Positions 24,782 through 35,751 of a DNA stretch of 64,000 bases are shown here, in pieces. The translations under genes and the position numbers were made by a program. The stretch is from Lindgomyces ingoldianus (Eukaryota > Ascomycota > Dothideomycetes > Pleosporales > Lindgomycetaceae): positions 103,253-167,252 of the forward strand of contig NW_022985182.1 of the NCBI RefSeq assembly GCF_010093535.1. Direction: 5' to 3'. The notes under the pieces were generated by a model, which saw only the letters and a program-made list of their open reading frames with translations, was not told where the DNA came from and ran no database searches. Every line of letters starts with the position of its first letter. Positions within the stretch are counted from its first letter, which is position 1.

Positions 24782-25914
24782 AACCCTAGAAGCTTAGTAC
24801 TAGCAGTAGCACTTCCTGTACACTAAGGCAAGGACCTATAAAATTCTTAACGTGGAAGGCTAGCTAGCTGCACAAGACTTCCTAGACGCCCTAGCTCTAA
24901 AGCTTGCACTAGACTAGGCGCGCTCTATACACTAGAGGGTTATAAAGGCTAGCGCACTTAGTAAAGAACCTCTAATAATCTAGGAAATTAGTAAAATCTT
25001 TTTAATAATGCTCTAAAAGCACTCCCTACGCGTAAGCAACTAAGGCATAGGTATATTTACAACACTTAGCAGACAATTAGATAATAATTTAGCCTAATTT
25101 ATTTTAGCCTAATTAGGCCACCTGTGCCTATGCAGAGCTTTAGGGTAATCCCTTTATCTATAAAAAGCAGCAGACTGTAGAGACTTTATGTTAGCAGTTA
25201 CTAGAAAGCTAAAAAAGCTTAGTAAAACTACACATTAGAAGATCTTTAAAAGGCTTAAGTAAGCGCAGCATAAGAAAGTAAAAGCTATACTGCTTAAAAA
25301 AGGCTATGTAATTCTAGACAAAGCCTTCTCTGCTCTAAAAGCTATTAAAGAATTAAACAAGCTAGCATTTCTAAGAAGCATTATTACTGCACTTATTAAT
25401 CTAGCGCTTTTAGTAAAACTAGAGATACACATAACTATAAATTTTAAGACTTACCTACTCTCTATAAGCATAATTCTAGACAATAAGAGTGCTACGCACT
25501 TAGTAAACAGTATAAAGCTGCTTGTACCTAGGTTATTTAAAAAAGCTTAAAGTTTACACATAGTAGAAGCTAGCACCTAGTTGTTTCTAATCTAGAGAAC
25601 AAGAACTAAAAAGCTTAGAGAAGTGTTAAATAAAGCATAGAGAGAGCGCACAGAAGATCTTACACTATAAAAGGTAGTTATAGTAAAAGGATTTTACATT
25701 AATATTATCTTAGAAGCTTATTTAAGAGAAAAAGGACTATAGTATTTAGAACTTAACTATACACTACGCATAGGTATACTAGAAAAGAATAAGGTACTTG
25801 TAACACTCTACTAAGAACATAACCTTATGTTTATTAAATATAAAGCTGTCTTTTTCTACTTACTAGTGTAAAGTGTGCTTTTAGATTGCTAACGCTTATA
25901 GACTATATTCCTAC

Positions 25915-26041
25915 TGTAAGGACAGGGCTCCGCACCACTCCGCCAATACAACTAAAAGGTATGAATAATCAACTAACGTTGATTTTCGGGTGCAGAATAG
26001 TATATATACCTGTCGCACGTAAGCGCCATCTTGGCCTTACA
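25915..26041. repeat. mini-LTR or TRIM solo LTR (127 bp), copy 1
   Basis: It runs from tgtaaggac to ggccttaca, so it begins TG and ends CA with 9-bp near-perfect inverted tips. It is flanked by cctac (25910-25914 and 26042-26046). It has an internal gaatagtatatatacc TATA-like core followed by gtcgcacgtaagcgccatc. The 5-bp duplication and TG/CA tips fit a solo LTR better than a classical MITE. It interrupts Copia-B between protease and integrase and is hardly RIP-mutated. Confidence 0.8.
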
Positions 26042-29000
26042 CCTACACTTAGACTTAAAAAAGCTCTAGCATATGCGCGCAGAACACCTAGGCCCTAAAG
26101 CTCTATAAGCTCTAGTTAAAAGCGTAAGAAACATATAAATAATAGGTATAAAGCAAGTACACTATAAGCACTGCGCAACAACACACGCTAAGCAGGTTAT
26201 ATTAAAAAGACTAAAAAAGCAAGCTCCTTACCTATTCTAGAGAATTGCATAGAACATGTTTAATATGCTATTAGGGCGCAGCAGAGCTCTATAGATAATA
26301 ATTATTAAAAATAAATACAGCAGTAAAATCTTTTTATACTTTTTTAGGCAAAAACACTCTTAGAAATCTAGAAAGTAATAAAGAACTTTAAAAGCATAGT
26401 GTCTAATTAATATAAGCTCTAAATTAGCAAAATATAGCAAGACAACAACACTGCCACACTCTCTTAGTATAGAAAGTTAAAGTATAAGCTTTAGGCAAAG
26501 AAATCTAGCATTAATATTAAAAGCTTTTTACTATACACTTATAAGCTAAGTAAAGCTATAAAAAAAGCTAAATAAAAGATAATTATAAAGTTTATTAAGA
26601 TAAGAAGCAGCGCAGGACTTCCTAAGAAGCTCTAGCTAGAAGTAGTAGACGCAGCAACATGGCTGTACAATATAAGCCTGTCGCACGCACATAACCTATG
26701 CTTACTAAATAAAGTCTTAGACGCGTAGTTTACTAACTACTTTAGATACTATAAGCTAGAGCAGGTAAAAAGTGCTACAGCTAATCTAAGACCTAATTAG
26801 AGTAGGACCTACGCATACAGCTATTACGCCTACTTACTTAATAAGGAGCAAGCAGCTAGGCGTTAGAAGCAAAGCTTTAAAGTAACTTTATAGGGCTACA
26901 TAAAATATCTTGTAAGCTATAAAGCCTTAAATATCTACAGAATATAAGTTCTATTACTTAACTAAGTAATTACTATAAGAAATATAGCTTTTAATAAGAC
27001 ACACTTTTATAAAAATAAAAGTAATAAGCTAATTCTCTAAAAAAAAAGCCTCTAAGATTATTAAAATTCTTAATAAGTAAAGTAAGATTTATAATATAAA
27101 AAAAGCCTTTAAGCTTTTACCTTAAAGGTTAGATAAGTAGTAAAGTAATATACTAAATTAAAGGCCTTAAAAGTGTAAGCTTAAAGGTGTAAAAACTAAA
27201 AAGCTTATTAAAACTTAGGTTAGCTAGCTAGAAAATTAGCACTTAAAGGTAGAAGTAACTACGCAGGTAATAAGCATAATAAGTAAGTTACTAAGAATTT
27301 ACATAGTTCTTAATAAACATATAGCACTTATTACCCTAGAGCTAACTTCTAAGCTAGAGCTTACAGATAGCTCTACAACACGCCCTATACAGAGTAGGCA
27401 CAAGCATACAGGTGATCCCTAGTAAGTGCACTTAACTAAAGAAGCAGATCTACTAGGCTTATTAAGTTAAATAGCTAACTTACTAGTTAAAAAATTAACC
27501 TTTACCTCTTACACTAAAACATTGTCTTCTGTAGCTCTAGTTAAAGCAGGTAAGGCACCTTTTAAATATACATATAATAAAAAGAGCTAAGGACTAGCTA
27601 CACGCATAAGCTAAAGAATATAGAGGCAAGATCCTAATAACCTAGGTAAGCCTAGGGGTGCAGAAACTAGAGGTATATATACAACGCTCTTAGAGAGGAG
27701 CAGCATATGCCTAGCTCTAGTTAATCTAAAGCACCTCTAAATAAACTTCTTTAGAGCATTTATTACTTATAATAATAAAGCGCTTAAAACACTTTACATA
27801 GTGTTTTCTACAGCTGCTTTTTTTAGGCAGCCTTAACTAAGAGCTTATAAGCTCTTAAAGAAACTCTTAAAATAAAAAAATCTATATAAACACTTATATA
27901 AAGATCTTTTTAAGATTACAGCATAGAAAAAGATAGCTACTCTGCTTAAAAAAGGCACTTAAAAAGAAATTATGTAAACTAAAGCAACATCTAAGCTGCT
28001 TCTACTAAAGTAGGTCTTTATATATAAATTTAACTAGGATAGGTATTTTACTAAATGCAAAGCTTGCATATGCGTACACAGTAATCTCTAGAGCAAGGAC
28101 TTACTCTAGTTAACCTATGCTGCTACTCTTGCAGCTAGATTCTTTTAAACAGTAATTGCAATAGCAGCTTAATTTAACCTAGAGATTAGGTAATATAATG
28201 TTATAAGCGCATTTCTAAACGCGCACTGTAAAGGTAAGCTAGAAGTAACATGCAAGCTTTTAGAAGGCTTTATAAAGCCTAGCATATATGTTAAACTTTT
28301 CTAAGCCCTATACAGACTACGCAACTTGCTAATCTTATAGTACTAAAAGCTCTTATAAGCTTTTTAAAAGCTTAAGCTTATCTTATCTAAAAAGAAGCTA
28401 TGCCTATTTTTTAACTATAATTACTATATCTTACTTCTCTTTTATGTAGATAACATACTCTATATTTATTACTATAATAATAAGTTAAAAGCTTACTAAT
28501 TAATTAGTGTAATTAAAGAAATGTATAAGCTAGAAGATTAAAGGCTGTGTAAATAGTTTTTAAAGATTAAAATAATTAAAAATAGAAAGGCTAGAATAAT
28601 CTAGCTAGTACACAACGTGTATATTAAGAAAGTAGTAAAGAAGTTTAACCTTACAAAAAGCGCACTCTTTCTAGGGACTTCCCTACTATTAGAAGAGCTT
28701 ACAAGCAACTAGGGATTAGCAATAAAGCATAAGATTAAGGAATACTAAGAGCGCGTAGGATTAACACTTTACACCGCAATTATAGTGCGCTCTAACGTGG
28801 CGTTTGCGGCATCCTAGCTCTCCTACTACCTAACAAACCTAGGAAAGCAGCACTTCTAGGCAGTAAACTAGGCAATTATGTACCTGTATTACATAAGGCA
28901 TATAGGCATATAATACAGAGCACTAGAAGGCGCGCAACTTATTATGTGTAGAGACGCGTCTTTTGCTAACTATATAAAGACTAGATAATTATTCTATAGA

Positions 29001-29749
29001 TATATTATCTTACTCTTTAGAGGACTAATCCTATAGAAAGCAGCTTTCTAGCTAACAGTAACTATGTCTATAACAGAAGCTAAGCTGCTTGCTTTAGCGC
29101 ACATTATAAAGGAATTACTAGCTCTAAAACGCTTCTTTAAAGAGCTTACCCTAGAGCTAGGCACACTATAGCAGATCTACTGTGACAACTAGCAGACAAT
29201 TAGGTTAGTAGTAGAGGAGAACGCCTAGATAACTACCTGCCTGCGCCACGTTAATATACAGAACATGTGGCTGCGCTAGGAGCACGTAAAAGGATCTTTT
29301 AAAGTGCGCTATATTAAAACAAGCAACATGCTAGCAGATAGGCTTACAAAGCACTTACTAAGGCAGTAATTTAAGCACTTTAAGCAGCTTCTTAACTTTA
29401 AAGACACGCAAATAAGCTTCTAAGAGGAGAAAGCATTAATTATTAATAGTAGGGACATCCCTACACTGCCTAGGAACAAGAGGGCTATCTACTAGCAGGG
29501 ACACTCCCCTATGCTATGGAGTTTGAGCAGGGATTTAATACATGAGATGCGCGAAAACACAGAAAACACAGAACGCCTAAACCATAAGGAGATTGACGAG
29601 CTCACCCAAGAGCTCCTTAGCGCGCTGGCGACGCGCCAGGAGCCCAGGGGAGACGACACCCTGCTCCTCCTCCTCCACCTCCTCCACGACATCTTCTTCG
29701 AGCAGAGCTTGAACCACCGGCCAAAGCCGGGACGCAGCCTATAGCCTGT

Positions 29750-30490
29750 TAGTCTGATCTAGGGTATGACACACGATCTCTGCGGAGAAGCTTACCCGCT
29801 CGTCCTCCGCGACGAGCGCCGCAACAAGGCGCCGCGCATAGACGACGGCGACGGGGGGACTGCAAATAAGTCAAAAAGCTAGATCACCCCACACACTGCT
29901 ACAGGGCTTATAGGGGCAGGCAGCTGTGCCCGGAGGAACAGCGCCAGCAGCGCGAACCGCCAGTGGCGGAATTATGGCACTCCCCACTGGAGCGCCCCGC
30001 GAGCGCACTCTTTATGCAGCCCAGACAGGACTGCGCGCGGAGCGCACCAGGGGGAGGCCGGCGAGGAGTCGAGACCGGACCGGGGGGCGCGGGCCGACGG
30101 GGGGTGGTGGGCGCAGGGCGGCGGGCGGTGGTAGGCGCAGGGCGGCGGGGGGCTGCGGGCTTGCGGGCAGCGCGGCCCCGCAGGGCACGCGCGCGAGCGG
30201 CTCGTTTAGCTTTATTAAGCTTCATACACACGTTAGCAAAGATTACAGACAGGTTTAAAGTTGTTCTTAGAGCTCTTAAAAGCATTAACTTACACGCAGC
30301 ATGTTATTAGGACTTACAGAAGAGAAGCTTAAGAAGCAGCAGAATTTATTTACCTCTATTGCAGCAATCACAGCACGCACGTGACCTGCGCTGCCTAGGG
30401 CAACAAGCACAAACACAGGGTAAACGCGCAGCGCTGCTCCAACAAGCCAAGTTAACGCTCAACGCAGGTTAGCTGCTGCGCAGCTCACCT
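29750..30490 (+). other. GC-rich, RIP-free 3' region of Copia-B with a G-rich minisatellite
   Basis: Between the Pol stop and the 3' LTR the base composition flips from AT-rich to strongly GC-rich. At 30082-30168 the plus strand is a G-run tract built from ~24-bp units (ggtggtgggcgcagggcggc and a one-base variant) with several runs of 3-6 G. Open frames across it are proline/arginine repeats on either strand and look incidental. The lack of RIP suggests this segment has no second copy in the genome. I see no gene in it. Confidence 0.6.
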
Positions 30491-30498
30491 GGGGGGTG

Positions 30499-30716
30499 TG
30501 TCGCGTATACTGAGAGCCTTAGCTGGGGCTCAGAGCCTGGGACTGGGGCTCGGAGCCTGGGACTGGGGGCTTAGAGCCTGGGACGCAGCTCGGGATTAGG
30601 AGATATTATGTTCCAAAGCTTGGTGTATATAAGGAGAGCCTTTGGCTCTCTTAGATAGCAGAGTCACTTTATCTAATCTTCTAAACAGCTACTGCCAGGC
30701 TATTTTATCCTCCACA
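30499..30716 (+). repeat. Copia-B 3' LTR
   Basis: 218 bp, tgtcgcgtatactgag to tcctccaca, followed by attta. It differs from the 5' LTR by a handful of mostly C/T and G/A changes. Confidence 0.93.
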
Positions 30717-30721
30717 ATTTA

Positions 30722-31280
30722 TGTTACATAGTTTTTATTACTGCCTTTTTAAAAACCTTCTTAAATGCCTTAACTATAAAAGTTAGTAAACTATTTATAT
30801 GCTTTTAAATTTTTATTTTTATAAGTATTAATTATAACTTAAGTTTTAGAGTATTACTTAGAGGTTATAACTACTAGGGCTTATTATATATAAAAGTAGT
30901 AGTAATAGAGTGTGTAACTTTACATTAAGGCCTATTATAACTTATTATAGATTAAAAAGAACTAATCTAGCGCTTTAGAACCTTTCTTAAGTATTACTAA
31001 AAGAAACTATAGCATTATAAGCTACTTTAAAGCATAGTAGAAACTGTATTTTTATAATATAAGTAATTTAGTTATGTATACTGTTTTTAGCTTAGCGCCT
31101 ATATACTTTTTTTTTAAAAAGAGTAAAGCAACTTACCTTAAGTAGCTATAAAAAGTGTAATAAGTTAAAAAGCATGTAAATAGTAATAATCTTATTATTT
31201 TTATAGTATTACTAGAAATAAAGTAAGTTATAGCTTTTATAGCTGTTAATAACTAGCAGACAGTAGCTGCTAATAGTACA
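30722..31280. other. RIP-like AT-rich stretch, no gene
   Basis: Very poor in CA/TG and rich in TA. I can follow no frame and recognise no element. The change to ordinary composition at about 31280 marks the left edge of the gene island. Confidence 0.5.
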
Positions 31281-31600
31281 CTTCTTTATATGCTCTCCAG
31301 CTGTTCCCTAGAAAGTTGGTGTACCTCTACGCGCAAGTGACGCTCTTAGCTCTAGGTCTCCAAGAGGATACAAATACAGCATACAACAACTTAGTGGATT
31401 AAATTATAGGAAAACATCGTGCTGCTAGGTCATAGACCCGCCTATAAGGCTTAGGTTGGGGTGGGGAGGAAAAGTGGTGTCTAACCAGATGGTTTCTGAC
31501 CGGAAAGTGCATTTGTGAGCAATCACCTGACCAATCAGGTCTCTCCGAAACTGGTGTTACGCCGTAACACCCGCCCGCATAAGGGGTAGGACTGCCGATA
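31281..31600. other. left edge of the gene island, no gene seen
   Basis: Ordinary base composition. A 19-base palindrome (ggtgttacg, C, cgtaacacc; 31553-31571) is the only structure noticed. Confidence 0.4.
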
Positions 31601-31607
31601 CACATAG

Positions 31608-32610
31608 GTTACATCACTACTACAATTGCGGCAGTTACATTAATACTAACTGTTGCAAATACTACCTCTACTCAAACTACAGTCGCTCTGCTCCTCCCTC
31701 GCGGGTTGCCGAGCAGCCTATTTGGTGCCCTCGGTTCTAGAAACTGCACCGATATCACGAGCATCTTGTGTATGCGCCTGTTTGTCCGTCAGCCTACTAG
31801 ACTTCTTTATGGCCACTTCTACGTAGGTCCTTTTAGCTGGCACAGTGAATAATCCAAGACTATATAACGGATCTACATTATCTCTAGTATAAGCTAATCT
31901 GAAGGAATTAAAACGTCTATAGTACAGTGATAGTTAGCGTAAGCACCTCAACAGCTTTGTCGACCGTACAAAGAGCGTAACGGAGACTTCTACTGTGACA
32001 AGCGGGGCCACTGTAAGCGGTGTTACGACCGTTTTTGCTAATGTCTTAAAAATATTGTATAGCATATACCACACGACTACCCGGGCCACTAGCGTTTCAT
32101 TCGCAGTCACTGCCACCGCCACCGCTACCGCAACATGTTCGACCGACAATACACTGAGTAACCCTGGTTTTAGTTTGGCATTTGGTTTAATCGTTCTAGA
32201 CTGGGACTATTCTAGAATTAATGGTGAGGGTAGTATCGCAGTATCTAGTGGCACCGACTGCGGGCCGGCCTCCTCCTACGCCACTATAACCGTGCCCACC
32301 GAAGCAATTCTTGGTTTCACGCAGACAATAGCCACCCCTAGCTGAGCAGCTTTACACCTTCCCGGTTTACTACCATATCAAATCGGCTACTGGGTCAAAC
32401 TCTATGTCCGTGACGATTGGAGGCTCAAAGGTCTACACGGTCACTCTCTCTACGGCGAATTTAGACGAGTGGGTCCAAGCAACGTTTAGTTATACGCCTC
32501 TGCTAGACTCAGAACTCTTGGAGATTTCATTCACGGATCCAGCTACTTGAAACTCCGCTTGGGAGCCGCGAACCTTGGAGCGATCAGTTGAGAGATTGTG
32601 TGTGAGGCCA
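31608..32610 (+). pseudogene. broken gene for a Ser/Thr-rich secreted protein with a C-terminal beta-sandwich-like domain
   Basis: Fragments in the plus sense read as one kind of protein: a Thr/Val-rich segment with NCTDIT (31608-31850), a Thr/Ser/Ala-rich stalk (SVTETSTVTSG..., then VTATATATAT, 31970-32135), and a segment starting CSTDNTLSNPGF, common at the start of fungal carbohydrate-binding-like modules. After a +1 frame change near 32230-32345 it continues (LYTFPVYYHIKSATGSNSM...STANLDEWVQATFSYTP...LLEISFTD) and meets an in-frame TGA near 32549. The frame change could be an unrecognised intron, but the TGA and the lack of a clean start argue for a decayed gene. Cell-wall or extracellular role is an inference from composition only. 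Confidence 0.55.
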
Positions 32611-33009
32611 TTCACCCAGTACTAAGGATATGGCTAACTGATAGCATCTATGTAAAGAAATAGAAATGCCTTGCCAGTCTTATTGTTTTGCAACACGTAC
32701 AGGGGCGCGAGACGGCAGCTTCGGCCCTGGGATTTGGGGCCAACTTTGCACACTTCCAGCATTCCGATTGTCGCAAATGCTCCGGATGACCAAAGAGTGA
32801 CCATTGTCACCTAATTGACCCTCCTTACTGCCACCGCCCACCGTCTTGGCCAAAAATGTTCGTGTACGCAGCGGTGGATCACGTGGGTTAACCCAGCCGG
32901 GGGGCTCCACCAAGGCGGCTTTAAGGTGGGACCCGCACCCCGGCCAAATTTCTTACGGCCGAGAGCAGCGCCGTCTTTGTCCGCATCTTCAAGTTCCAGC
33001 ACGCTACCA

Positions 33010-35335
33010 ATGGAGAGGCCTCGCCGGCGCCGAAGACCAGCATTCTCGTGCCTGGAATGCAGGCGACGAAAGATAAAGTGCGACAGGAAAGATCCGTGCT
33101 CACATTGCGTCTCCATCGCGATCCAGTGTGTGCACAAGGTCTTTCGAGATGCGCCCGAGACCTCCAACCAGCTGCAGCCCGTCCAAAGCAGTACGCAGGG
33201 CCGGACAGCAGTCTCCTCACCAGTTGATAACCCATCCTCCCGTGCCCAAAGCCGACAGTCTCGCACACATAGAATCGTAAATGAAGAGGGCAGAGTGCCG
33301 TCCAGGCCTCTCGTCGCCAGAGCGCAGTCCACACCAGCACCAACACCCGCGAGGCAAACAGAAGCCATCACAGCTCAGACCCCACCAACCACCCGTGCCG
33401 AAGATGGGCAGCCAAGTGTACATGCTCTTTTACGACGGATACAGCATCTCGAGAATTCTCTGGCAACGAGTCCCGTACCTGCACACTCTGAGCCTGGGGG
33501 GGAGTTGATTGATCGACAACCGGTGCATCAAGATACACGGGTCAGCCTCTACAAGACAAGGACCTTAAAATGGAGCTACTGGGTGGGTATGGCTGATGAG
33601 GTACGGCCTACAGTTACGTCCCTCTGCCACTTTGCACTGACTTCTACTTCAGTTTGACCTTATCGTGGCTTGCTATTCCGCGGCTGGCGGCGGCCTCTTC
33701 GCTAACTACGGCGAAACAGACGACGACGACAAGCCGAAATCCTTCTACGGGCCTGAGATTGAATCTCTACTTGAAGAGATTGAGGATCTCCTACGAAAAT
33801 CTAAAGTGTTCGCAAAACGTCTTAAGACGGGGCGACCAAGCAAGTCTCTCGGAGGAGCTGGCTTTGATCTTCGCCCCCCCTCCCGCGAGCTGGCAGACAC
33901 CATGGTAGATCTCTACTGTACCTCTTTTGAGTCGGTGTATCGGATAATTCACGTGCCTTCGTTTCGTTCCGAGTACCAGAGATATTGGGACAACCCAGAG
34001 AGTGCCACGGCCAGTCAGTGTCTCAAGATTCTCCTGGTAATTAGCATAGGGTCAAGTCTACACGACCATGGGAATGCCACCACGGGTCTACGACAAAAGG
34101 TACAACAATGGGTTCATGCTGCTCAGGCATGGCTTTCCGGCCCGCTGGAAAAAGATCGCCTTGACGTTAGCGGGCTCCAGGTCTACTGCTTGGTGATCCT
34201 TGCACGACAAATCTTCTCAATTGGCGGCGAACTAGTTTGGGTGTCGATGGGGTCGGTAATTCGCATGGCCATGCAGATAGGGCTTCATCACGATCCCAAA
34301 CACCTCCTGGCGATGTCGTTACTACAGGCTGAACTCCGAAGGCGGTTATGGGCTACTGTGCTCGAGATGGCAATACAGTCGTCCCTAGACTCGGCAATGC
34401 CGCCCATAATCTCCTTAAACCATTTTGATACCGAAGCACCTTCAAACTACAACGACGATGAGATTGATGAGTCGACTATCGAGCTGGTGCCCCATCCGAG
34501 AAGCACCTACACTACTTCCTCAATACAGCTTATCCTCCTCGACTCGATGCCGACACGCCTCCGCATTCTCCAGCTACTCGGCGGCCTTAAAGCGGAACTA
34601 TCTTACCAGGACGCGCTTTCACTGAGTTCGGAAGTGACTGATTCATATTGCGCATACAGGAAATTCGGCCAAGAGAACATCAACTCTGGTATGACCCCAT
34701 TCCACAGGAATCTGATCGATTATTTCGTACGCCGATTTCTAATCCCCCTACACTGTTTATTTGCCAGCAAGGCGCAGGCAAACCCATTGTTCTACTATTC
34801 TCTCAAAGTTAGCCTAGACGTTGCTATGGCCATCGTCTCTCCCGAACCAGACGACGGTTTCTCACGAATCATGGCTACCGGAGGGGGGCTGTTCCGCGAG
34901 GGTTTCTGGTATGCAACATCTATCATCGGCCGCGAGATTCTTTCGCAAGTCTCAGTGCAGCTTCGAGAGGGGACGCTCCATCGCAATGCCCAGCACCGAG
35001 AGCTTCTCAAGCAAGCCGTGAGGGATATGATCTCCTTGGCGGTGGCGAGGATGCACCAAGGCGACACCAATGTCAAGATTCACATGTTTTTGAGTATGAT
35101 ATTGGCACAAACCGAAGCTATGGAAGAAGGCGTACCATGTGAGCTCATGATTGCACAAGGAGCAAGGGATAGCCTTCAGTTATGTCACGATCTGCTGCAG
35201 ACACAAGCTGGCACTGAGCCTGTGCCGTATTACGACGACGCGGGCGTCACGTCCTCAACTTTGGGTGGGGTGCCGGAAAACTCGCTTTGGGACTTTGACC
35301 TTGAATTCTTTCTGCCTGATCAAGGGTTTTCGTAG
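33010..35335 (+). CDS. Zn2Cys6 fungal-specific transcription factor (two exons)
   Basis: Nuclear regulator of the Gal4-type binuclear zinc cluster class. Exon 1 is 33010-33600, a 52-nt intron 33601-33652 (gtacgg...ctgac...ttcag), exon 2 33653-35335, giving 757 residues. The start is the ATG directly upstream of the basic stretch and zinc cluster: C14-x2-C17-x6-C24-x5-C30-x2-C33-x6-C40, preceded by RRRRR. An in-frame ATG at 32815 would add 65 low-complexity residues and is less likely. A short coiled-coil-like linker (VHALLRRIQHLENSL, about residues 135-150) is followed by a fungal_trans domain (PF04082-like), about residues 277-500, beginning near ADTMVDLYCTSFESVYRIIH. Such factors bind CGG/CCG half-sites as dimers. 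The monooxygenase gene follows on the same strand 416 bp downstream, so it is a plausible target. No RIP, frame intact. Confidence 0.88.
33601..33652 (+). other. spliceosomal intron of the Zn2Cys6 gene
   Basis: 52 nt, phase 0, donor gtacgg after GAG, branch-like gcactgac, acceptor cttcag. Joining the exons keeps one frame, whereas reading through meets TGA at 33655-33657. A gtgggt donor 15-18 nt upstream is an alternative. Confidence 0.78.
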
Positions 35336-35536
35336 CCTACTAGGCATTCGAATATGCTATTGTTTTCCCATGGTTGAGCAGGACGCCACCGGTAGGCCCA
35401 GGGGTGGGAACATTAGTAGCATACAGCTAGACCGGGTAATGCAGGGCAAAATTATAAATAGAACCTAAATTAGACTAACGTATTGTTCTTTGCGATTTTT
35501 ATCTATGTTTTTTTATGCGCATTTGGAACCGGTTAG

Positions 35537-35637
35537 GTCCGTTACTATGTGGGTTTGTTGCAACCGCTCTGCTTACAGCCGCGCTGGGACCCCTGAGGCT
35601 TACGTCCGTCGCTAGCTCCGCACTCGCATACGTCCGT
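35537..35637 (+). promoter_or_regulatory. repeated gtccgt motifs between regulator and monooxygenase
   Basis: tacgtccgt occurs at 35601-35609 and 35629-35637, 28 bp apart start to start, with a third gtccgtt at 35537. Each contains CCG, the half-site of Zn2Cys6 factors. They lie 10-110 bp upstream of the TATA-like site of the monooxygenase gene. Binding by the adjacent regulator is an inference. Confidence 0.35.
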
Positions 35638-35646
35638 TGGCGAGCG

Positions 35647-35652
35647 TATAAA
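35647..35652 (+). promoter_or_regulatory. TATA-like box of the monooxygenase gene
   Basis: tataaa, 100 bp upstream of the ATG at 35752, in otherwise GC-balanced sequence. Confidence 0.5.
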
Positions 35653-35751
35653 GAGCACCACATCGGTAAGGCGTCTCGTGATTGATGGTATTAAGATTCA
35701 AAGAATAAATTAGTTGTCTCATCCAACGCCCCTGCTCATTGCTCTTCCGCA

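Larger units (their letters stand above)
18891..29744 (+). pseudogene. Copia-B Gag-Pol, RIP-inactivated and split
   Basis: Gag reads in the plus sense from about 18891 to the Copia-A insertion at 19314 and continues after 24787. A protease-like SATHLVNS (DSGATH in active enzymes) lies near 25490. The integrase zinc/core region lies at 26050-26700 after the mini-LTR. RT has FYVDN near 28440, and RNase H runs from about 28790 to 29400. The last 77 codons before the stop at 29742-29744 lie in sequence without RIP. Stops at former Gln codons are frequent. Confidence 0.82.
18172..30716 (+). mobile_element. Copia-B LTR retrotransposon hosting three nested insertions
   Basis: 218-bp LTRs (18172-18389 and 30499-30716) share tgtcgcgtatact...tatcctc[ct]a[ct]a and are flanked by attta (18167-18171, 30717-30721). 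A ggggggtg purine tract precedes the 3' LTR. Between them the Gag-Pol frame can be followed across a nested Copia-A (19315-24781) and resumes after it in a consistent sense. A solo LTR (18566-18855) and a mini-LTR (25915-26041) are also nested. Without the insertions the element is about 6.7 kb. RIP is heavy in Gag-Pol but absent from about 29500-30500. Confidence 0.92.

Noticed and set aside
29908..30310. Overlapping open frames on both strands in the GC-rich block, encoding Pro/Arg or Gly/Arg repeats
   Set aside because: They follow from the G-rich minisatellite and lack any domain or codon signal, and frames are open on both strands as expected for high GC.
32815..33009. Upstream ATG that would extend the Zn2Cys6 protein by 65 residues
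   Set aside because: The extra part is low complexity with no conserved look, and the ATG at 33010 lies immediately before the basic/zinc cluster as is usual.
32680..33423. Long minus-strand frames opposite the regulator gene
   Set aside because: They are shadows of a GC-rich coding exon whose plus strand has a clear zinc cluster.
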